From positions 1-32,247 of the forward strand of contig CAJOIL010000016.1 in the NCBI GenBank assembly GCA_905234525.1: a DNA stretch of 32,247 nt, written 5' to 3'. Positions 19,010-25,526 of this stretch are shown piece after piece. A program made the position numbers and the translations under genes. Source of the stretch: an uncultured Lachnospiraceae bacterium. GTDB lineage: Bacteria; Bacillota; Clostridia; Lachnospirales; Lachnospiraceae. Every line of letters starts with the position of its first letter. The first letter of the stretch is position 1. The notes under the pieces were generated by a model, which had not been told where the DNA came from, ran no database searches, and saw nothing but the letters and a program-made list of their open reading frames with translations.

Positions 19010-19192
19010 TTAAGCAACCTTGATAATAACCCTATTCTCTTCTAAGTCGATATTCGCAATAGTCCCCTTGATGCGTTCAACCTTACCGAAGAGATCTGTA
19101 AGAATTACAGTGTCACCTTCAATTTCAATTGTCTTGGTATTTTCCATTAATAATTTCTTAGATTTCTCTGCATATGCACTGGCCAGACACAT
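19010..19192 (-). CDS. cooT: CooT-family nickel-binding protein
   Basis: This 60-aa protein starts MCLASAY, as CooT proteins do; Cys2 is the conserved nickel ligand of that family. The rest is a small beta-barrel-like pattern (IEGDTVILTDLFG, NRVIIKVA). CooT takes part in nickel supply to CO dehydrogenase in Rhodospirillum rubrum. The ATG has AAGGAG about 9 nt upstream. It lies 29 nt after the His-rich gene and before the flavoprotein. No CODH gene is in the window, so its client here is unknown. Confidence 0.85.
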   Translation of the reverse strand: MCLASAYAEKSKKLLMENTKTIEIEGDTVILTDLFGKVERIKGTIANIDLEENRVIIKVA

Positions 19193-19221
19193 AACCTATC
19201 TCCTTATAAAATACGGATTGA

Positions 19222-19428
19222 TTATAAACTCTGCTTATATAGCTCTTCTGCCTTCTTAAGCTTATCAACTGCAGCTTGAACATCCTTTGCAGCCTCCTCT
19301 GCAAGACTGGCCGCCTCATCGGCTCCTGCCTCTTTGAGCTTGGATGCAATATCATCAAAATCCTCTGCATGATGCTCATTATGATGTATTGTGTGATCCA
19401 TCAATATAATAATCTTATTATCGTCCAT
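19222..19428 (-). CDS. small His-rich protein, possible metal carrier
   Basis: This 68-aa protein has an N-terminal beta-like segment followed by a histidine cluster, MDHTIHHNEHHAEDF, and then an Ala/Glu/Lys-rich amphipathic helix (AASLAEEAAKDVQAAVDKLKKAEEL). I do not recognise a named family. The five histidines close together suggest divalent metal binding, and the position between an ACS-like protein and CooT suggests nickel; both points are inference. Its ATG is 1 nt after the upstream stop (TGATATG), so translation is coupled. Confidence 0.75.
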   Translation of the reverse strand: MDDNKIIILMDHTIHHNEHHAEDFDDIASKLKEAGADEAASLAEEAAKDVQAAVDKLKKAEELYKQSL

Positions 19429-19429
19429 A

Positions 19430-20143
19430 TCATTTACCCTTGTTCACCATTCCTAAGTGCATCTCTCTCATGCCCTCAACCTCATCGCAGACAGGCTTAA
19501 AGTCACAATGACCGCAGTCTGTTGCAAGTCCGTCATATATATGGGTAAGAGATTTTGTAATGTCATCTGCTTTCTTAGCATACTCACTTAGAGCATTAAC
19601 AGTATCCATATCTGTGATAAATATTATACGTACATTAAGCACGTGGTCTATTGCTTTATATTTATCCAAGTAAGCCTTACCAATCGCCGAGAAATTAATT
19701 CCCTTAGCCTTAGCCTGCTTACTTATTCTAACCTGCTCCTGATTACTGCCGGCGGACACTCTCACCATATATCCCTTCGGATAAACATGATATCTTGCAA
19801 ACTCCATATCACGGATGGCATTATACGCTTCTTCCGATTCACCAATCTCTTCCGTCTTAATAATGACAATACGCGCAAACGGTGTATCAGAGCTCATCTC
19901 GGTAATATCCTTACCTACCAGAAAAATACCGTCTTCATCCATAATATCCGATGTGGTAACAAGCGTATAGTTGGTAGAGGGATTATTCCCTCCGCCAAGC
20001 TCAAATACGCTGTCCTTCATCATAACAAGTTCACTATTCTCATTCACAGGCCAAGACTTCTTGGCATTATCCGTTATATCAACAATGCCTGCTTTCTTAG
20101 TCTCATCAAGCACAGTATTAATGATGCTGTTATATAACTCCAT
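19430..20143 (-). CDS. orphan acetyl-CoA synthase (ACS/CdhC) domain-2-like protein
   Basis: This 237-aa protein resembles the middle domain of the CO dehydrogenase/acetyl-CoA synthase beta subunit. The best segment is VRISKQAKAKGINFSAIGKAYLDKY followed by a VRIIFITD strand, which parallels RISKDAVAKGF...HIGEILHAKF...VQVTIYTD in ACS as I recall it. An earlier YTLVTTSDIMDEDGIFLVGKDI segment also fits. The A-cluster domain is absent. Instead it ends with a cysteine motif, C210-X2-C213-X5-C219 followed by DEVEGMREMH, which may bind an Fe-S cluster or other metal. It follows the long hairpin element and is coupled to the His-rich gene. The start has GGAG 8 nt upstream. The family link is moderately firm; the role is unknown. 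Confidence 0.7.
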   Translation of the reverse strand: MELYNSIINTVLDETKKAGIVDITDNAKKSWPVNENSELVMMKDSVFELGGGNNPSTNYTLVTTSDIMDEDGIFLVGKDITEMSSDTPFARIVIIKTEEIGESEEAYNAIRDMEFARYHVYPKGYMVRVSAGSNQEQVRISKQAKAKGINFSAIGKAYLDKYKAIDHVLNVRIIFITDMDTVNALSEYAKKADDITKSLTHIYDGLATDCGHCDFKPVCDEVEGMREMHLGMVNKGK

Positions 20144-20158
20144 GATTATTCTCCGTTG

Positions 20159-20325
20159 CTAGTACACCATTTACCAATTACCTTCACATTCTGCTTGCCA
20201 GAATTCCCTGTTACTGCGTTGCTTTCAATCGACGATGCACACGCATCGCCTCTCTCAAGCGCCTTGTAACCGGGAAATTCTGATCTTCGCAATAATGTAC
20301 AGTTAATTGGTGCATGGTGTACTAG
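20159..20325 (-). other. 167-nt long hairpin element inside the operon
   Basis: Nested arms pair in order: CTAGTACACCAT (20159-20170) with 20314-20325, ACCAATTA (20173-20180) with 20304-20311, CAGAATTCCCTGTTAC (20199-20214) with 20266-20282, and apical CGATGC/GCATCG (20233-20248). The outermost arm includes the stop codon of the tiny membrane-protein gene. There is no ORF, and no U-tract at the distal end. It is probably an RNA structure in the operon transcript, acting on stability or relative expression. Confidence 0.7.
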
Positions 20326-20477
20326 AAATTAAAATCAACCTTCTTGCGGTCAAATATCTCATTAACACGACGATATGCCCACTCCATGAGCTTCTGATCC
20401 AAGTTCCAGAAATAAACCGCAAAGAGTATTAATACTACAGCTATAAGAAAGCAAAATAGTTTCTTAATAATCTTCAT
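20322..20477 (-). CDS. tiny single-span membrane protein linked to dehydratase pair A
   Basis: Not in the ORF track. It encodes 51 aa starting MKIIKKLFCFLIAVVLILFAVYF, one hydrophobic helix after a basic start, then NLDQKLMEWAYRRVNEIFDRKK. It lies 3 nt after the activase stop, and its ribosome site (GGTGAAG) is inside the end of the activase gene, so translation is coupled. The tail resembles that of the 75-aa protein at 25276-25503: both have a short hydrophobic helix, then LDxK, then aromatic and basic residues. I know no named family. Reality is supported by coupling, the MKxxKK-type start and the paralogue. Confidence 0.7.
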   Translation of the reverse strand: MKIIKKLFCFLIAVVLILFAVYFWNLDQKLMEWAYRRVNEIFDRKKVDFNF

Positions 20478-20480
20478 CAG

Positions 20481-21275
20481 TTACTTCACCGATCCTTTCT
20501 GACGTGCGTACTCAGCTGCACCGAGTGCTCCCATAAGCTGTGGGTCAGTCTTAAGCTCTACAACCTTAAGCTTAAGTACTTGCTCGATTGCTTTCTTAAG
20601 ACCATCATTCTTAGCACAACCACCTGTAAGTGTAACAGAATCTGTTGCACCGGCCTTCTTAGCCATAACGAAGCATCTCTTAGCAACTGACATCTCAATA
20701 CCTGCTGCAATCTCATCCATTGCCTTACCTTCACCAACAAGTGTAATAACCTCTGACTCAGCAAATACTGTACACTGTGCTGAGATAGGTACTACATTCT
20801 TAGCGCTAAGTGAAAGTCTTGAGAACTCAGATAATGACATCTCAAATGATCTTGCCATTGCCTCGAAGAAACGTCCCGTACCTGCCGAACATTTATCATT
20901 CATAGCGAAGTTCTTAACAGTTCCGTCATCATCAATAGCGATACCCTTGATATCCTGTCCGCCGATATCAATGATAGCCTTTGCCTTAGGGTCTGTTACA
21001 TGAACGCCCATTGCGTGACAACTAATCTCTGAAATATTCTCATCAGCGAAAGGAACCTTATTACGTCCGTATCCTGTACCGATAAGATAAGCTAAGTCCT
21101 TAGAAGTCTTAAGACCGTCAACCTTGCCTACTACCTCTTCCATTGCTACTTTGGCAGATTCCTCAGCATTAATCTTAGATTTAATTGTTGTGTCTGCCAT
21201 AATCTTACCATTCTCATCAAGAATAATTGCCTTTGTATAGGTACTACCTACATCACATCCTCCGTAATACTTCAT
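20481..21275 (-). CDS. 2-hydroxyacyl-CoA dehydratase activase (BcrA/BadF/HgdC family)
   Basis: This 264-aa ASKHA-fold ATPase is of the single-domain HgdC type. Nucleotide-binding motifs are CDVGSTYTKA (7-16), GTGYGRNKV (66-74) and IDIGGQDIKG (102-111). Two conserved cysteines, Cys129 in NDKCSAGTG and Cys168 in SAQCTVFAE, would hold the [4Fe-4S] cluster shared by the homodimer. These proteins use ATP to push one low-potential electron into the partner dehydratase or reductase. Only one activase is present for two dehydratase-like pairs, so it may serve both. It follows large subunit A by 65 nt and has a strong AGGAGG site. Confidence 0.95.
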   Translation of the reverse strand: MKYYGGCDVGSTYTKAIILDENGKIMADTTIKSKINAEESAKVAMEEVVGKVDGLKTSKDLAYLIGTGYGRNKVPFADENISEISCHAMGVHVTDPKAKAIIDIGGQDIKGIAIDDDGTVKNFAMNDKCSAGTGRFFEAMARSFEMSLSEFSRLSLSAKNVVPISAQCTVFAESEVITLVGEGKAMDEIAAGIEMSVAKRCFVMAKKAGATDSVTLTGGCAKNDGLKKAIEQVLKLKVVELKTDPQLMGALGAAEYARQKGSVK

Positions 21276-21340
21276 TGTTAACCTCCTGTATTCCTTAAAG
21301 TTATTTTTATTATTATGGCCTGAGCCACATTAAATACTAC

Positions 21341-23119
21341 TTACCAGCTCGCGTCGTCTTCGAAGTCTACAAGTGACGGATCAAGCGGCTCTTCTCTCAT
21401 AACTGTTCTCATATATTCGTTGACCTTCGAGCGCATATCCTTTCTTGATACTGTACGAGGATCCATTAAATCGTGCTCAATCCAGATAAGACGTACGCCG
21501 TGCTCTCTGGCTTGATCATCGAAAAGACCGTTAAGTGTTGACATGTTCTTACAAGATACATGCTGATACATAATTACGATATCAGGCTTCCATATCTCAA
21601 CCTGTCTCCAAAGCTCTGTAAGAACGTGATCGTATCCACCGTTAGTATGGCGTCTCATAACCATTCTCTCATATAGCCTTGCCATATCTCTTAAGGCTTC
21701 TTCCTTATCCTCTGTCTCAAGAGGTCTTGTATAGTTAAGACTCTCCATCTCAACAAGTACGTTGATACCCCAGCAGTTAGCAAGCCAGTTAGAGAAGTTA
21801 GCATAGTAGTGAGCCGGTACTGACCATACGATTGCACGGTGACGCATCTTGCCTCTCCACGGCTCTTCTCTGTTCTCATAGGCTTCCATCATCATCTTGT
21901 CAACCTTCTCGAAGGTATCCATGATACGTGGATCAAGTCCGCCATCCATCTCGTAATTCCACTTGCGGAATAATTCATAACAAGGACCGATAAGCTGTGG
22001 ATAAGGAGTCTGGTTAACTTCCCATTTCTGAAGCTCGTATTGAGTCTCCTTATTGAATCTCTTCATTGCCGTAAAGTATGCATCCCAGTTCCACTTAGCA
22101 CCTGTCTGCTCTTCTATGAACTTGATACAGCCTTTAATATCTTCTACAGCCTCTTCCATGATACTCTCATCTTCATATCTGACAGGAAATGCAAGATGAT
22201 ATGTCGGAAGGTCTTTAAATCTTCTTGATGTATAGCTTGATGCCATAACCGAACCATCACAAGGCATTGAACTTGAAATAAAGCAAGCACCCATATGAGG
22301 TAACGCATCAATAACACATGCTCCCGATTCTGATGTAGGAACCGGACATGTATCTGAAGGAAGTCCATACGACTCAACTGCATCAATATAAGGCATACAA
22401 GCAAGCTGATCAATCTCTGATAATAAGAATACCGGCATAAGCTGATATGGTATTCCGACAAGATCAGGGAAGCCTGCCATAATCTGTGCCATTGTCATCT
22501 CATCAACAAGCACAACCTTCTTAGATAATTCTTCACTGTTACCGCCCTTAACATCAGCCTTCATTAAGAATACAAGATTCTCAGCAACATATCTGAATAT
22601 TGCATAAATAAGCTCGTGATGCATCTTCAGTGCCTTGCCGCGAAGTCCGAGTGTATTCTTGTCCATAAAGCTGTGGCAACAGAAATATGATATCATCCAA
22701 CGATAATGAAGTGCTCCGTTAAGTGCAGGAACTAAGTCTTTGCTGAAGGTTGCAAGAAGCATACCCCACATTCTTGCCCACTCATAGAAATCAACAGCTG
22801 TATCCTTAACACCTCTGAACTCTCTTCGAACGGTTGCCATCTTACCACTTTGATACAATTTACCAAGCTGCTTCTCACCATTCTTAAGAAAATCAACCCA
22901 TTCGGAAGCGTCCATATTCTTGGCAAGATCTGCTTCCTTCTTCCATCTCTTCTTCGTAGCTTTGAAGTCCTTTTTGATATTTGCAGCTACACCGGGCCAA
23001 TCAGTCTCCTTGACCATATCAACAATTATCTTACCGACTTCTTTGAGATTCTCTCCCTGAAGCTTGAAGTTCATATGATCTTTCATTTTGAAAAATTTAG
23101 GATTAGGATATTTGCTCAC
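21341..23119 (-). CDS. 2-hydroxyacyl-CoA dehydratase family large subunit A (N-terminally extended)
   Basis: This 592-aa member of the HgdB/BcrB/FldB superfamily is about 150-180 residues longer than the usual subunit because of an N-terminal mostly helical extension. Conserved with paralogue B are SDTCP (Cys near 260), PCDGS (near 287), HRAIVWS, NCWGIN (near 449), VSCKNM (near 522), PRTVSRK.MRS, and the terminal EEPLDPSLVDFEDDASW. Cysteines of this family hold a [4Fe-4S] or double-cubane cluster. The start is GTG, overlapping the TAG stop of subunit A1 by one base (TAGTG), so translation is coupled. The activase follows. Substrate unknown; benzoyl-CoA reductase-like or double-cubane reductase activity is as possible as dehydration. 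Confidence 0.88.
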   Translation of the reverse strand: MSKYPNPKFFKMKDHMNFKLQGENLKEVGKIIVDMVKETDWPGVAANIKKDFKATKKRWKKEADLAKNMDASEWVDFLKNGEKQLGKLYQSGKMATVRREFRGVKDTAVDFYEWARMWGMLLATFSKDLVPALNGALHYRWMISYFCCHSFMDKNTLGLRGKALKMHHELIYAIFRYVAENLVFLMKADVKGGNSEELSKKVVLVDEMTMAQIMAGFPDLVGIPYQLMPVFLLSEIDQLACMPYIDAVESYGLPSDTCPVPTSESGACVIDALPHMGACFISSSMPCDGSVMASSYTSRRFKDLPTYHLAFPVRYEDESIMEEAVEDIKGCIKFIEEQTGAKWNWDAYFTAMKRFNKETQYELQKWEVNQTPYPQLIGPCYELFRKWNYEMDGGLDPRIMDTFEKVDKMMMEAYENREEPWRGKMRHRAIVWSVPAHYYANFSNWLANCWGINVLVEMESLNYTRPLETEDKEEALRDMARLYERMVMRRHTNGGYDHVLTELWRQVEIWKPDIVIMYQHVSCKNMSTLNGLFDDQAREHGVRLIWIEHDLMDPRTVSRKDMRSKVNEYMRTVMREEPLDPSLVDFEDDASW

Positions 23120-24318
23120 TATGCGGCACCTCCTTTCCCTTTACGTATTCTCTTAATCTCAAGTGCTTCAACGAAAGCTTGGAATCTCGTACGAAGCTGA
23201 CCTGAACTACGTACATTGTACGGTCTGTCAATCGAAAGCACGGGCCAATCATATTCTTGCTGTAATATATGAGATGCCAATGCTCTCTCAAATGCCCAGA
23301 AATCACAGAACTTCATCTGCTCATATATGATTCCGTCTGCTTTGTATTCTCTTGCAAGATAATCAGCAGTCTTACGTCTCTGTTGAACCTTCTCTTCACT
23401 CATATATCTTGCACATTCTGATGTCTTCATATAATGACGTACTATCTGCGGCAAGATTTCTTTGTCCTTATCAATAACAATCTCTTCACGACCGGGCTTA
23501 GAGCCATAGCAATATCGATCTGCAACAACAAATGCTCCGGCCTCTTCGATAAGCTTAGTAAAATCAAGATCATCCACTTCAGAGCCAACAACCGCAACTC
23601 TTGCTCGATACCATGGCTTTGGATCAGGCTTACGATTCTTTATCTCTTCCAATGTCTCTTCCAGCTTAGGAAGTATAAGCGATGTCGGACAGCAATATGA
23701 CACAAGAGACAATACGTGAAATTCATATCCTGTAATCGGTGGATTGTCTTTCTTACGCATATCACCAATCTCAGTCATAACACGACACAGCTTATTGTGC
23801 TCTTCTACAGCCTTAAGTAACGCATCATCAGACGTATCTGCGCCACACTTCTCCTCTAATACATCAAGTACGCGAAGACGCATCTGCTTCGTCATAGCTC
23901 TGACTGTATAATCTTCAATCTTATACGGAATGTCCGCATGAGTTACGAAGAAATTCTCCTTATCATTAATCTTAAGAATCTCCATATGCTCATAGCATCT
24001 GTTCATTGCACCGCAAGCATCAACACCGGCAATTCCGTCTAAGAATTGATAGCCGCCTTCAATGCCTCTCTCAAGCAACGTTCTTGCAAATTCACAGGTA
24101 TAATTACTCATGTAATAAGTAGATATATCTATGGATGAAGAGCGTGGTGCACGAAGTCTGACAGAGAAGCAATTATCCACATTAAGAAGAACCTCCGGCA
24201 TGTGGTAACAGGTATAGCCTATTGCTTTCTGCCCATCCTTCTGGGCTTGTCTTACCAGATCATTGTCCGCATTATCAAGTAAATTCTCGAACTCGATCAA
24301 GTATTTTAAATCTTTCAA
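23119..24318 (-). CDS. 2-hydroxyacyl-CoA dehydratase family small subunit A
   Basis: This 399-aa HgdB/HgdA/BcrC-like subunit has the family's N-terminal IGYTCYHMPEVLL..VRLRAP pattern. Three family cysteines are placed as expected: NYTCEF near 74, VDACGAM near 100, and MKFCDFW near 339. A CC pair lies near 209 (SYCCP), and RYCYGSKPGREE also holds a cysteine. The start is TTG, supported by GGGAGGGG upstream and by alignment with the ATG start of paralogue B (MKDLKYL against MRDLKHL). It lies 19 nt after cooC and overlaps its large partner by one base. Confidence 0.88.
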   Translation of the reverse strand: MKDLKYLIEFENLLDNADNDLVRQAQKDGQKAIGYTCYHMPEVLLNVDNCFSVRLRAPRSSSIDISTYYMSNYTCEFARTLLERGIEGGYQFLDGIAGVDACGAMNRCYEHMEILKINDKENFFVTHADIPYKIEDYTVRAMTKQMRLRVLDVLEEKCGADTSDDALLKAVEEHNKLCRVMTEIGDMRKKDNPPITGYEFHVLSLVSYCCPTSLILPKLEETLEEIKNRKPDPKPWYRARVAVVGSEVDDLDFTKLIEEAGAFVVADRYCYGSKPGREEIVIDKDKEILPQIVRHYMKTSECARYMSEEKVQQRRKTADYLAREYKADGIIYEQMKFCDFWAFERALASHILQQEYDWPVLSIDRPYNVRSSGQLRTRFQAFVEALEIKRIRKGKGGAA

Positions 24319-24337
24319 GTAAAACCCCTCCCCTCTT

Positions 24338-25102
24338 TTAATTAATTATATCAAGACTCTTAAGTGCTTTCCTTGCACCTGTAAGAATCTTAGCATCACT
24401 TGGTAATTCAAAAGAACTCATACCCTCTATGTCATTCTCGACCAAGACATCATCTGCCCCTATTACAGTAAGCAGTGGTATACCGTCAAGCAGACTCTCA
24501 TCAAGTGTCTCGGGATGCAGGATACGATTAAGTACCGCACCGGATTTGTCTGCCATAACGAGCTCTTTGGATACCTTATCTATTGTCTTAATAATCTCAA
24601 TACCTTTGCGGCTCTGGTCAGATACTAACAGTAAATGTGTAACCTTCTCCATTACGCGCCTGTTAATCTGCTCGATTCCGGCCTCGCCGTCAATTACAAC
24701 ATAATCGAATTCTTCAGCAAGCATACTGATAACTTGTCTGAGATATGTATTAATAGCGCAATAACACCCTGCTGCCTCAGGTCGCCCGATTGCAAGAAAT
24801 GCAAATCCCTTATCTTCGTTCATGGCATCAAGCAAACGGAATTTGGCTTCTGCCAATATATCCTGTGTCTCACTCATGCCTTCTGTTACATCCTTGGCAA
24901 CCTTAAGCCTGATATCATCAAGTGTATATTTGGCTTCGACGCCGAGAGCAACGGATAAGCCAATTGCAGGATCGGCATCTATTGCAAGAATCTTCTTATC
25001 CGGAAATTCCTCCGTCAGAATTCTAACAATAGCGGCTGATAAGGACGTCTTGCCTACACCGCCTTTGCCTGATAAGGCAATAACGGTTGATTTATGTCCC
25101 AT
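24338..25102 (-). CDS. cooC: CooC-type nickel-insertion P-loop ATPase
   Basis: This 254-aa SIMIBI-class ATPase has a deviant Walker A, KGGVGKT (residues 13-19), IDADPAIGLSVALG (41-54), and the CooC/AcsF hallmark GRPEAAGCYC (106-115). Cys113 and Cys115 form the C-X-C metal site at the dimer interface. CooC inserts or delivers nickel to CO dehydrogenase, and AcsF does so for acetyl-CoA synthase. MinD, ParA and nitrogenase iron protein relatives lack this CXC after GRPE. It sits between the two dehydratase-like pairs, directly before pair A, downstream of a structured leader. The ATG has AGGAGGG about 8 nt upstream. No obvious CODH or ACS client lies in the window. Confidence 0.88.
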   Translation of the reverse strand: MGHKSTVIALSGKGGVGKTSLSAAIVRILTEEFPDKKILAIDADPAIGLSVALGVEAKYTLDDIRLKVAKDVTEGMSETQDILAEAKFRLLDAMNEDKGFAFLAIGRPEAAGCYCAINTYLRQVISMLAEEFDYVVIDGEAGIEQINRRVMEKVTHLLLVSDQSRKGIEIIKTIDKVSKELVMADKSGAVLNRILHPETLDESLLDGIPLLTVIGADDVLVENDIEGMSSFELPSDAKILTGARKALKSLDIIN

Positions 25103-25132
25103 GTTATTCCCTCCTATTAAGTGTTATTCCGT

Positions 25133-25264
25133 AACTTATGACCTCCTTGCCCTGTATCCTGCACCTACCTTCGATCCAAGCACCTCTGTTCCGGCTGACG
25201 AAAGCCTACACAGAGGTCTTGGCATCTCAGTCCGGAACGTATATTTTCTGCAAGGTCATAAGTT
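25133..25264 (-). other. structured RNA candidate with potential pseudoknot upstream of cooC
   Basis: Outer arms AACTTATGACCT..CTTGC (25133-25150) pair with GCAAGGTCATAAGTT (25250-25264). Inside are two interlaced pairings. CCAAGCACCTCTGT (25176-25189) pairs with ACAGAGGTCTTGG (25210-25222). GTTCCGGCTGA (25188-25198) pairs with TCAGTCCGGAAC (25227-25238). The order a-b-a'-b' makes a pseudoknot or two competing hairpins. The element lies between the tiny membrane gene and cooC, 31 nt before the cooC ATG. It matches no riboswitch class that I recognise. Confidence 0.55.
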
Positions 25265-25275
25265 CGTCGTAGTTA

Positions 25276-25503
25276 TTAACCAACTGTCCTCTCCTTGACC
25301 TCCGAGTCAGGCATAACATTAGCCTTATCTGTATACGGCGTCAAGGTGTTATCCTTACGCTTCATCTTATCGTAACGAGCAACTGCGTTAGGCTCCCAGA
25401 CATAATATAGGAATTTGCCGTCAAGGTCAAAATAGAACACCAAAAACAGAACAACATATCCTATTCCGGCAATCAATAACAATTTACCAAGAAACTTCTT
25501 CAT
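25276..25503 (-). CDS. tiny single-span membrane protein linked to dehydratase pair B
   Basis: The track starts this ORF at a TTG at 25533. The ATG at 25503 has AGGAGGG 7 nt upstream and is preferred, giving 75 aa: MKKFLGKLLLIAGIGYVVLFLVFYF, one membrane helix, then DLDGKFLYYVWEPNAVARYDKMKRKD and a polar tail. It follows large subunit B by 23 nt. It shares layout and the LDxK motif after the helix with the 51-aa protein after the activase, so the two are probably distant paralogues. A role in tethering the dehydratase-like complex to the membrane is a guess. Confidence 0.75.
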   Translation of the reverse strand: MKKFLGKLLLIAGIGYVVLFLVFYFDLDGKFLYYVWEPNAVARYDKMKRKDNTLTPYTDKANVMPDSEVKERTVG

Positions 25504-25526
25504 AAATATACCCTCCTTATGACCTA

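Noticed and set aside
25133-25264. Assignment to a nickel/cobalt (czcD) or cobalamin riboswitch.
   Set aside because: The conserved sequence blocks of those classes were not found; only the pairing pattern is unusual.
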